Of a stretch of DNA of 64,000 nt, positions 46,843 to 58,400 are shown piece by piece (position 1 is the first letter of the stretch; every line of letters starts with the position of its first letter). The stretch comes from Heterotrichella gracilis. Lineage: Eukaryota; Sar; Xanthophyceae; Tribonematales; Xanthonemataceae. The DNA lies in NCBI GenBank assembly GCA_032358255.1, contig JAULBX010026274.1:169425-233424 (forward strand). The letters run 5' to 3'. The notes beneath the pieces are model-generated. The model was not told the DNA's origin, ran no database searches, and was given only the letters and a program-made list of their open reading frames with translations. The translations under genes were made by a program, and so were the position numbers.

Positions 46843-49412
46843 ATGGCTCAGCGGCTCACAGTGGCGAGAGACACCGCACTATCTGCAAGTATACCTTCAA
46901 GGTACAGATTGGATATCGTGTGGAACCCTCGCACAGTCCGCTGTGCTTGACAGCGGACAGATGACAGATGCAGGCATGGAATTCTGTGCCTCGGCTGGAC
47001 CCGCAAGTGCTCACTTATATTCCCAAACAGGTCTCGCGGCAACATCAACTCTGCTGGCAGCAACCAACAGCGGGTTCAAAGCTACCAAAGCCGGGTGAGT
47101 GCTCAACGGTATATCCACATGGTGGTGGCCCTATTGCCAAATCAGTTTCTCACAAAACCATGGGTGCAGGGTGCGCTGCAACACCATTTCCCCCCTCAAA
47201 GTCAACGGGGAGTGTCTACAAGATCACTTCGCGTCAAACCCATCAGCTGTGCGTCAGCAGGTGCGCCAGGCCAGTTGCACCGGCACGCTGAGCAGTGCGT
47301 TCCAAATAGCTGTGATAGGTGCACTGCGTCAACCCTCTCAAATGCCCTATAGGTGCACGCGTCTACCTATTAAGTTTTCTATTGCAGGTTTAACCCCTGC
47401 GCCGCAACTCCCTGGAACGCTGCAACAGACCTTCTCAAGCGCCCTCGCTCTCATTGTGGTAAGGCTTGCCTAGCTTTATCATCGCTCCTTGCAACCAAAC
47501 TGAGTTCCCATGGATATGCACTACGCTTGGCGAGGGCTATGTATGCTTATCTGTAACGTGGGGGTGGGATTACATATCTGGCTTTGAGGTGCGCAATGTG
47601 CTGAATAGTGACACTGCGTGTTCCCCAGGGGTACTGTGTTTTGGCTGGTTCTCTGCTGAGGTCAGTCCCACAGATTCTGCGCATCGTGAAGAACAACAGG
47701 TACGCCAAGATATGTACTCAATATGCTGGAAATAGTTATCCAAATATATACAGAAATTGCATGCATTCCCTGGCAAGCATGCCTTCACTATTTCCAGTCA
47801 GGGGACTAAACCCATTTGTGTTCTACTGACCCACTTGCTTTCTTCTGCTCCCTGGGCCAGGCTTGCATGCTATTCGATCACTCTCGCCCCCCTGCTTGTG
47901 CCACCAGCGCAAGCCACAGCACATATTAGTTGGATGTACGCATGTGGGCCATGCCCACATCTAGAATGTTGCTTCGGCATCCTCAGTTACTGGTGTACAT
48001 ATGCATGATAGTCTTCACCTATCATCGTGTGTCAATGTTGTTGTAGCGTGGATGGCTTGTCCTTCACGTCAGTGGTTGCAGAGCTGATTGCCTTCACCGT
48101 CACAGTGGCGTACAATGTGCAGCTGGGTAAGTTGAAGGCGTAAGCACTTGGTCCATGTTACTCCTGTTGTGGAGGTGATGAGAGTGCATCACACTGCGGA
48201 GCTATCATGGGCACATAGCAGGCACCATGGGGGCGGGATGCCATGCATTGAGTTGTCGCACGCAATGCACTGCGCTTTGTGTCCAGCCTGACAAGGTGAC
48301 ATGCGAAGTTGTGCACTGGTGCAGGGTACGACTTCAGCACGTATGGGGACGTGGCAGCGTGCTGGCTGCAAGACCTGGTCCTGGTGCTGCTGTTCTGGAG
48401 GATTAGGTGAGATGTTTTTGGGTAGTGTCCAACACCAGCCTTTGTGAATGCAGCTCTTGCAGGCACGCTTGGCCAACATACATTATTTGTGGTAACAGTG
48501 GCGCTGCCCTTCTCTTTCCTAAACCCTCTTGCATTAGCAAGGACAGGCCGCGTATATTTTTTTCTACGGATTTTATGTGTGGATGGTCCTGCTACAACTG
48601 GCAAACTAAAAGATCATCTTGCATCCCATTTTTACCTGTCCCACCCCTTTCTTGCAGGAAGGAGCATGTGGGCAAGCAGCTGGGTTTTGCTGCAGCCTTT
48701 GCTGTGTACTGCTGGTGGATACTAGGAGGGCAAGCAAGCCTCCAGCTGCTGACAGGTGTGCATGTGTCGAATGAGTCAGGCAAATAAGTGCAATGCACTT
48801 GCCATGGCAATATGGCGCCAAGCGCTTGCATCTTGGTAGTCAGCTAGCAACCGGCGCCAATTTGCACAGCACTGTCACAGTGGCGCACAGATGGTTCCTA
48901 TGGACCACCTGCGACATGCATGCCTGCATACTGGCTTCATAGCGTTGAGGCACATTGTAGTGGACCCACATTGCAATGTCATGCCTAGGTCACCTTTGAA
49001 AGTCCAACGGGGTAATTTTGAAGGAGCCGACAATTCAAATTTCTCCCCTGCAATTTTAAACATGCTTATCTGCCACAATGCAATGTGGTACATCGCGGCA
49101 GTAAGAACACCCACCGCCTTGTGCAATGCAGTCCTCCAGGCGTCAACCATATTCTTCATCGCCGTGTTTGGCAAGCTGCCGCAGCTGTGGATGAACATGC
49201 AGCGGGGCAACTCCGGTGAGCTGAGCCTGATCACATGCGCGCTGAACGTGGCGGGAAACATTGCAAGGGTGTTTACAACCCTGGTGCTCACCAAGGACGC
49301 GATGTTGCTGGGTGGAACAGCCATCCAGCTTGTGCTGAATGCCATGCTGCTGTACCAAACGGTGATGACGGCAAAACCCGCCGACGGCGTCACAGCGAGC
49401 AAGGCGACATGA
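46843..49412 (+). CDS. PQ-loop membrane protein of the MPDU1 family with a plastid-type leader
   Basis: Multi-pass protein related to MPDU1 (mannose-P-dolichol utilisation defect 1), a seven-helix PQ-loop protein. Nine exons in phase: 46843-46901, 47031-47094, 47170-47260, 47388-47458, 47629-47699, 48047-48126, 48325-48406, 48658-48755, 49102-49412, 308 aa. Residues 1 to about 72 are Ser/Arg/Gln-rich with almost no acidic residues (MAQRLTVARDTALSASIPSR at the start; LRVKPISCASA at the end), like a chloroplast transit peptide. The membrane part has the first PQ motif in VLAGSLLRSVPQILRIVKNN, then VDGLSFTSVVAELIAFTVTV, and a second PQ motif in IAVFGKLPQLWMNMQRGNSG, followed by SLITCALNVAGNIARVFTTL. 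The leader exons match no known domain but keep phase through four junctions. Plastid location is inferred from composition only. Confidence 0.85.
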
Positions 49413-49775
49413 TGTTGTGGGGTTGCACAAACAGTAGAAACTTTGATGGTTTTTTAGCATAATTTTGAACGTTGATATACTGAACTAGGCGGTAGGGGCA
49501 TGAAAATAGAAGAGCAGAATCGCAACTGAAACAAAGACATCAACTCGGGAAAAATATCACATACATGTCCCCAAAATTGGCATTGCCATGCAAGTACAGT
49601 GGCCCATGCAACAACCAAAAGCTGTACGCGAACAATCAGGCAGCGCAGGCAGCGCCCAATCAAATTTGCAATTGGATGTGTTTGGGTGCCCATGACTGGA
49701 TAGTGTTTTGCAGAAGTGCATGCCAGCATGCCCATTTTACCCAGAAACATGCTCCTCTGTGAAGTACTATGCAAT
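49413..49775. other. Convergent 3' region, PQ-loop / DNAJC8-like
   Basis: 363 bases between two converging stops; AT-rich, holds both 3' untranslated regions. No gene. Confidence 0.5.
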
Positions 49776-51738
49776 TTAGAAAATGAGCCGCGGTTTGCCT
49801 TTGCGCTTGGCGGCATTTGCTGTTCGCCGCTCCCATTCCTCGTTCTCCTCTTCTTCATCATCCCCCTTTGCCTGCCCCTCTGCATCATCATCCTTGCTGC
49901 AGTAACAAGCACGCGGTCAGGTTAGTAAGGTAGCTTGCCATATTTTCAATGCAAGACAAGCCACACGTGATGCAATGCATGAAGGAGCACAGTAACCATT
50001 TGCACTGGACTGCATGCAGTGGCACGTTGGTTGACTAGGGAGAAGTTGATGGTATCAAGTATTGCGATACTGTAATTGTTTGCAAGAGGGCTGGTCACGC
50101 CAGGGGTCCCACACCTGATACATGATCGCAAGCAAAGATTGGGTGAGCCCAGGGACCTGAAAACACCATGCATTACCCCCAAAGCCACGTGCTTACCGGT
50201 AAGATGACCGTATCATCCGTTTCCGTTTTGAAGCCTCTTGCTTGGCCTTTAATTGTCGCACAATCTCCGCTTGGAACTCAGTTCCCTGCCAAAACATTCT
50301 CCACTTAGTGACCCAAGTTACTAGCAATTATTATAAATTTAATATACCTTATGGACCTCAGAGGTGAACTGGTTTAGGCTGCCATGCTGTCAATGCAACG
50401 GCCTCGCATGGAGCCAAGGCCACTGGCTTTCAGTGTATAATTATGTATATTATTGGCCATAGTGAATGAATCTTGGCAGTGGACCTCGATCACTGTCCCA
50501 CCTGCTTCATACTGCTGTGGCAGGCTGGGCCACTGGCAGCGCACATGCACCAGCTTGCTGGGCAAGCGCCTATTTGCACTGCGCATGCAGGCTCATGGTG
50601 CATGGTTCACGGATTGCTCACCTCCTGTTTGGCCAGCGCTTTGGCCTGCTTGTTGCGCTGTGCATTGATGACCACTCGCTCCTCCAGGCTAGCTTTTGAC
50701 TCGGCCTGCTCCCGCCGCACCTTTGCATCCTCTAGCTGCCGCTTCAGCTGCTCCTCCTGCAAGGCCAAGGGTGTGATGTAAAAACCCTAGCTAGGGTTGA
50801 CATTGGTGAGTCATTTTTCCAAGAGATTTGCATCCTGTTGCTGTCACCCATTACGTGCATGCAACTCGTCAGCACGCATGGTCCCTGGTGCTCCTAGCAC
50901 TTTGGCACAACAAATTTTCAATGTGACCATGAGGTGTGTCATGCAGCTGCGAATGTCGTCCAAGCCAGTGGTACATAGAGTGGGAATCAGGCGTGCGACA
51001 CCATCAGGGCTCACAACATGCTACTCACCAGCTCGCCAGAGTCCTTGAGCCCCTTGTAGGCCTTGTTGAGCGCCTCAAAGGCGGCCCGCGCATCGTCGCC
51101 AGGGTTTTTGTCGGGGTGCACCAGCACTGACAGCTTGCGGTACGCCTTAGACACGTCACCAGCGCTGCAATTCCAGGTCGGTCGCCCGAGCTCGTCCACC
51201 TCTGGCAGCGGGAGTTGCAGCAGCCTGCAGAATAGGCATGCATGCATGGCTGGGGGTAGGGTCGTATGGGTGTTTTTGGTGGGCAGTGATGTTCCGGGAG
51301 CGACTGTCTTGCGCTGTTGGGTTTGCGTTCAAGAGTATTACCGTGTGTTCAAGTGTGTGAAAACCACACAGAACGAGGTGAATTGTTGTCAGGGGTTTTG
51401 GCAAACCACATGCATGCATATAAAACCCGTCCATGCATGCATATGGTCATGGTTGCCACGACAAGGGGAAGGGCACGGCTGTTCTTAAAAAGAATAAAAG
51501 AACATGTTATTGCACTGCAATACAATGAACCATACCTGAAGTAGTCCTTTTTCTTTTCTGCCAGCAATATGCGCTCGATTGCGTCCTTGGCTGTCATAAC
51601 AGCCTCTGACTTGTGCAATGCCTCCTCCCTTTTGGCCTCCACTTCTGCCTTACTGAGCTGTACTTCCTGCTCCTCATTGGCCTGTATGTTGTGGAACGCG
51701 AAGGCCTCGTGGAAGGCTCTTTCCAGCACCCTATCCAT
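49776..51738 (-). CDS. DNAJC8-like J-domain protein (spliceosome-associated type)
   Basis: J protein that recruits Hsp70; human DNAJC8/SPF31 co-purifies with spliceosomes. Five exons in phase: 51738-51536, 51224-51029, 50756-50622, 50285-50197, 49896-49776, 247 aa. An N-terminal charged helix (ELKKDYFR-like ending AEKKKDYFR) precedes the J domain: WNCSAGDVSKAYRKLSVLVH with the HPD motif in VLVHPDKNPGDDARAAFEAL, then NKAYKGLKD. A long charged coiled coil follows (EEQLKRQLEDAKVRREQAES) and an acidic tail EEEENEEWERRTANAAKRKG ending KPRLIF. The order J domain, charged coiled coil, EWE+R tail and size fit DNAJC8. An in-frame ATG at 51756 would add six residues (MGRVGA). Upstream it faces TOC159 across 700 bases. 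Confidence 0.88.
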
Positions 51739-52446
51739 CGCACCAACTCTGCCCAAGGCTTGCAGCCCTAGCCAATACCCCTTTGGCTGTTTGTGCTTGT
51801 ACAGGCTGTCAGGTGGCTTGTAAAGACACAGGCCAGCAAGTAACTTTCTGTGAGTTTGTAGCCTAACTTGCCAAGTCGTTCAGTGCCACTAGCGTGTGTT
51901 AGAGTGATATAATAACCGCTGGCCCATTGATAGCTGGGCATGCAGTTTATCAGCTGGAAACCACTCGCAGAGCCAGCTCAGGAAGGGCCACCCTTGCAAT
52001 GAAAGCTTTTAACGAAGGAAAGCTCAGTTGGGAAAGCTTAAATGCCGTTCCTCAGAGGCCGTTGACGTTTTTGGGCAAAGTTTAGGGTTTGGCAAAGGAA
52101 AGTACAGGTAGGATTAGGGTTTTCTTTCCATCCCCGGGACAGCGCCGCTTCGATAGCGTGATCCAGAATGCACCCACAGCGCCGGCGGCACTTCATCGCC
52201 ATAAAGCTTTACAGGCGTGAACCAAAGTGCGTGCAGGTCTATTGTGCAGGCTAAACAGGAGCATCTATCGTGTTGTTGCTTGGCGTGGGCTTCGCGCATA
52301 TCACAGGCTTTTGTATTGGCCTCTAGTACCGGAACTAGGCCACCACTCATCTGGACAGAAGCTAGTCCAGCGTGTGCGGTCACAGCGGCCACACTTGTGT
52401 ACTGTGTGTGTTGTTCATTGGGCAGCACTTGGGCTTGTCAGAGGTG
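51739..52446. other. Divergent promoter region (DNAJC8-like / TOC159)
   Basis: About 700 bases between divergent starts. Contains two telomere-like words, GTTTAGGGTTTGG at about 52080 and GGATTAGGGTTTTC at about 52111-52124, upstream of TOC159. Telo-box-like words (AAACCCTA) occur in plant promoters of highly expressed genes, so a regulatory role is possible but unproven. Confidence 0.5.
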
Positions 52447-55400
52447 ATGGCGGACCAATACGATCCGTTAAGGTGCGTGGCGTATTGTGTGGTTGTTTGG
52501 CTGAATGTGCTGGTTGGCCACACACCCACAAACACAAAACTAACCTTTGGTCCTGACGCTTATGCAACAGCGACGACGACGTATTTGTGTCTGAGACAGT
52601 CTCGGACGACTCTGACATCGAGTATGGCTCTGATGACACAGAGGTACAGTGTGCATCTGATGGTTGGTATCAGTGATGTGGATAGGCACATAAGTGGGAT
52701 TGGGCCTGACTGGCTGGGCTATATCTGCAGGACTTTGAGGTGACTACTGGCGACGCCGAGGCACAGGCTGCGTACTCTGCTCCAGAGGAACACTCAGAGG
52801 ACGAGGGTGTGGAAGACCAGCCCTTGCCTGCAGCTACTGGTATGCACCCTGGCACCTAGCTGCTCCTTTAGGCGATGCCAGCCCACTTGTCTTGCTTGAC
52901 ATCTGTGTTGTTTCAAAGCAATGCACTGCACGGGGCTTGTACTACACGTTGTAGTTTGCCACCAATGCCTGGAAGACAAGCTTGCTTTGTTGCATACTTC
53001 AGCATGCATTGGCAAAAAGTATTGGTCACCACCATCATCTGTGAAGCGACCAGCCTTGGGGATAAAACAGGCCTGGCAGCGACCTAAGCAGCACAAAAGC
53101 AAGCACCGGGCAACCATCGTTTGCTTGCTAGCTGCGCTGAAGGCCACCTTGCAGCTAGCCACCAGCACCACGCAGGCACCTCACCACCGCCCTTCTCCAT
53201 TGTGCAGTGCTAGCGCAGCAGGAGCCGTCCCAGTCAGCCGAGGAGTACCTCGCCGCGTTCCAAGCTGCAACTGCCGCGCCTGCCGCACGTCCAGCTCAGC
53301 CACCAGTGCCTTCTGAACCCGCGCCAGCAGCACCAGCACCCGCGGAACCAGCACCGGCACCCGCAGCACCAGCACCAGCACCCGCCGCGCCAGCGCCCGA
53401 GCCTACCCCCCAACCAGGTGTGGTGAGGCCAGGGCTGGTTGACACAGGGCTTACCCATGAGGCAACTGTTGCCCTGTCGACACTCAATTTCATCCTGAAC
53501 CGCGACCTGAGCCCCAACAAAGCCCTGCTGGAGGGTCTGACTCAGGGCAACCTGCAGCAGAAAGTTGGTGGGTGCATGGGGGCAGATGGTCGTGCACATG
53601 CTGCATCAGCCTTGTGTTCAAGCATATGGATATGCCAAAAATTGAAAGCAGAGCATGGCCCGAAGTTACTCATCCACTCCTGCTGCACGTTTGGCACTGA
53701 GAAATGAAAATTCCTTTTCCATGATGCCAGAGGTTGCCGCAGCCCATCCCTTTGATTTTTCTGTCAAGCAAAGGTGAATGTGTTTGATTGTGTGCATTCA
53801 CATGCAGAGGAGCTGATTGACTCCCGCGTGCACTCTGAAAGCTCTCGCGGCCCTGAGGAACAAGACAAGGTTGATCAAATTGTGGAGGCGCTGCGCACCG
53901 CTGTACCTGAGGTAGGCAAGCTTGGGCTGGGGCGGCAGGGGCAAGGCAGGGGATGGCATGGAATGGGGCACAGTCTGGCATGTTGTGGTGGTGGTCATCG
54001 TGGTGTGCTGGGGCGTGATGGGCTGCATGTCGGGCTGCTTGTGGTGGCGGTGCGGTTCAGGTGATGGTGGTGTCTGGTGCACACCAACCAACCTCGTCAT
54101 GCGATGCATTTGATGATGCACCATATGGCCGCCACAACATTGGCTGGTTGCATACCCTGCTTGGGACATACCTTTGCACAGGCTGCTGCGCCCCAAAGAA
54201 ATGCTAGCAGGCGCCATCGCTGGCTGTGTATGAGGGTGGGCAGTTGAGTACTGGCACCATTACCTGGTGGCGTGTCCATTCGCATTTTGTAATGTACGTT
54301 TCATGCACAGGCACAAGCACCCGCTCCATCTGAAGAAGAGGCGGCCGCACCCGCTCCTGAGGTTGCTGCACCCGACGTAGTTACTCCTGAAGCTGCCGCA
54401 CCTGAGGCTGCTGCTCACGAGGTAGCTGCACTTGAACCTGAAGCTGCCAAGACAGAGGAGGAAGTTGCTGCACCGGCCGCAGAGTCACCAGCGCAAGAGG
54501 CAGCAGTTGAGCCCTCCGAAGCAGCGCCAAAGGCCGCCCCGGTAGGGCTTGCGGTAAGCTGGGTTAAGGGTCAAAGCTGGTTAGGGTTCATAGCCATGCG
54601 ATCAGGAAGGATAGTGCTGCAACTTCAGCACCACTCTCCAGCATCAGCACCACATCGATAGGTTGCTGCTTGGTCATTACAGTAGCACCATGGGCCGTTG
54701 AAATGTCCTCAGTGCGCCAGCAGCATCACACCAACGCAGCGTTGCTGCAGGTCTTGTACATGGCATGCCCAACCAGTCGCGCCATTCACACAATACTTGC
54801 AATACTTCTTTGCCATGACAGTTGCATGGAGCATTACTCACCTCAATCCATGATCAGACCCAATCCAATTGTCTGCTGCGGTTACTCTGGGAGCAGCGCT
54901 TTGAATCAAAAAACCGCTCGATGCTTTGGTACGGTCACTTGGCAAGCAGTACTCTAAAGTCGAGCAAATATTAAAACCCTTCTGCTATGGTGCAGTCACT
55001 CGGCCAGCAGCCGTCCCCCGCCAGCGGAGCCGCCTACATTGACGTGGCAGATATCATCCGCCGTGCGGTGGCAAGCGCAGAAACAAGCGGTTCAGCCGCC
55101 CCATCCCTCGCGTCCCGCAGCGCTGCAAGTGCGTGGTTGCCATGGCGGTGCATAGGAGATTGCATGATGTGCATCAGCCTTCGTCACCTTGAGCTTTGAC
55201 CGCATAGCATTGAGGCATTGCCCCTCTCAGCAACACTTGGCGTCCTTCACTGGACAAACCTGGGGTAGAGAGTGTACAGTTGAGCATTTTCTTCTGCATA
55301 CGTCAACGGCCAAGTGGGGCAAGGCAGGAGGGTTTCTATTGCATCCTACTTGTACATGAAAGCTTGGCATGCAATCCCTATCTGCATGTAATATGCACTC

Positions 55401-58400
55401 TGCAATGGACCATGCGACACTGCTCACACCCCCCTCCTCCCCACAGGCGCAGAAGCTAAGCCAGCAGGCGCGGAAGCCAAGCCAGCAGGCACGATGGGCG
55501 CCATGCCCAGCCTCCCCACGCGCCCAGCCCCCCGGCCGGGCTCCGCCATGCCGATGCTGCCCCCGCGCCCAGGTGCAGCAGCACCCCCACCACCAGCAGC
55601 ACCCCCGGCAGCGCCACCCGCACCGCCACCAGCACCACCTGCTCCAGAGCCAGCCGCAGAGCCAGCCCCGGCGCCGACAGCCGAGGCGATTGCTGCCGCT
55701 ATGGCGGCAGACATGGCCGAGGACGAGCCAGCTGAAACCCGCAAACTCCGCCAGATGATCCAGGTGCGCAGGCTTGAAACTGTACTCTTCTCACGGAGAT
55801 TGTATGCAAAAGCCGCCTGTGTGGGCTCCAACATCCCCCTGGGACCCAGCACAGTATCGCATCACTCACACTCTAAACCTCATCCCCATCCGTCCACAGG
55901 ACATGTGCTTGCAATGCTCTGCACCCCTAATCTCAAAACCCTAACCCCTGCCATTTTGCAGGACACGCGCGTGCAAATGTTCCGCATCACCACGCGCCTG
56001 GGCCAGAACGTGCGCAGCAGCATCATGCAGCAGGTCATCTACCGACTGGACCTGGCGGAGCGCATCCGCCTGCCGCCCCGCGCCCGCCGCGTGAACCCCT
56101 CCGAGGCTGCCATGGTGGAGGCAGACAGGCTGGAGGAGGAGGACCAGGTGCGTGAACAGTATTGAAACCCTATCAGACCAGGTAATTACTGAAAACTCAA
56201 ATGAAAATGTTAAAGAGTTACAAGCGCTTACAGCATTACAAAAGGAGGTTTTTTGTGGGGGGGGTGGGGGGGGGAGGGGGGGAGATGGGATGATGTACTG
56301 TATCTTGTTTATGTTGTGTTTGCCCCTGGTCCTAGGGTGCTGGTCTTTGTTGGACATTTCACCCGTTTTTGTGCACCGGCTTGGGGAAATAGCTGTTTCA
56401 AGCTAGGCTAGGTTAGCTGACCCTTTCCCCCCTAAAAAAGGCACGGTATGTGTGTGACATGTGCTCAAAGTACACTCTGCCCCCTCGTGTGCAGGAGCCC
56501 CTCGACTTTCTGTGCACCATCCTGGTGCTGGGCGCCTCAGGCACCGGCAAGAGCGCCACCATCAACTCGCTGCTGGACGAGACAGTGGCGCCCACCAGCG
56601 CCTTTGAGGCCGAGACCAAGAGCGTGAAGGTGATCAAGGGGTCCTACAACGGGGTCCCGCTGCGCTTCATCGACACGCCCGGCCTGTTCCCGGCCGCCAG
56701 CCAGGTGCGCGAGGTGGTTGGGTACCTGCATGGAAATGCAAGTTTGTGGGGACACTGTTGACACGCATGGCCTGCTCCCAGCGGCCAAGGAGGGGTAGTG
56801 GAGTACGTGGTTTGTCAATTTCATGGGATGAAGTGGTACCTCCTCACACGTGTCCTCCTCATTTTGGTTGGAAATGGTATGCCCTGGTTCCTCGCGTACC
56901 TGTGCGCTTGGTGCCTGTACCACATGGCTGCTACCTGGTACATGGCTGCTGGGCCAGCACCCCACCACAGCACACCCCCATCCCAGCAGCCACCTCACAT
57001 GTCACAACTTGCATCCTCCTACCTCTCATGATCCATTGTCTCATGATCATCAGTATTTGATTCCACGTCCCACCTCTTTTAGTTCATAAACATAATGACA
57101 ACAATCTTATGGTAGCAGCCTCTCCCGCAAACCCTAAACCCTTGACCGTCACCCTGCAGGTGGGCAAGAACCAGTCCATCCTGTCCAAGGCCAAGGCCGC
57201 CTTCAACAAGTACAAGCCCGACATAGTGCTGTACTTTGACCGCTGCGACGTGGTGCGCCGCGACCAGGGCGACCTCCCGCTGCTGCAGCAGATCACCTCC
57301 ACCTTTGGCGCCAGCATGTGGTTCAACACCATCGTGGTGCTCACCCACGCCTCGGTGGCGCCTCCCGACAGCAACAACGGGCCCATCGGCTACGACATGT
57401 ATGTCAACCACCGCATGCACGTGCTGCAGCAGAGCATCCGCCACGCGGCCGGGGACATGAGGTGCGGGATGGGGTGGGAATGGGGTGGTGGTGGAGGGTG
57501 GATGTGCTGGGTACCCTATGGTGTTGTGCTGTTTGGTCATGGTGAACTGATTATTTGAGTCACGGGGTGGGGCGGTTGGGGGCAAGAATTGTGCTTGATT
57601 TTGAACCCTCCCTCGACTCCCTAGCTGCCGCACAAACAGCGATTGCCATCCTGTGCTTCTGGCATTCGACCCTAAACCCTAATTCCAAATCGTCTCCCAC
57701 AGGCTGTTCAACCCCGTTGCCCTGGCTGAGAACCACCCCAAGCCTTGGATGACAACCTTGTATCATAGCCCAAAACCCTAATGCCAAACCCTCTCCCACA
57801 GGCTGCTCAACCCCGTTGCCCTGGCTGAGAACCACCCCAAGCCTTGGATGACAACCTTGTGTCATAGCCCAAAACCCTAATTCCAAACCCTCTCCCACAG
57901 GCTGCTCAACCCCGTTGCCCTGGCTGAGAACCACCCCAACTGCCGCACCAACCGCGACGGCCAGCCTGTGCTGCCCAACGGCACCCTGTGGAAGCCCCAC
58001 CTCCTGCTGCTGTGCTGCTCATCAAAGCTGCTGAGCCAGGCGGACGACGTGCTCAAGATCGGCAACGACAAGGGGACCGCGCAAAGGTGCGGAGGGCAGG
58101 GGTATTGGTAGGGTGGGGAACGGCGTGGCAAGGGTTTGATAGGGACAGGCGGGGTGGTGAAGATTGATGATGCCACTCGCCCATCACCTCCCCCCCTTTG
58201 CCCCCCCTTCTGTATTTTGCAAAATGTCCAAAATGCTGGTCATTTTGAACGAAACAGGCACACGCATGGTTCAATACCTAAGTTGACGTTTAACACTGCA
58301 ATCCCTGTCCCCCACAGCCGCGCCATGCAGATGTTCCGCGGCCAGAAGATCCCGCCCATCCCCTACCTGCTGTCCAGCATGGTCCAGGGCAAGGCACCCC

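Noticed and set aside
53234-53599. Minus-strand Trp/Cys/Gly-rich frames
   Set aside because: Antisense of the Pro/Ala-rich TOC159 A-domain exon.
57560-58000. Minus-strand repeat protein (GVVLSQGNGVEQPVGEG repeats)
   Set aside because: It is the antisense reading of the 99-base TOC159 array, not a gene.
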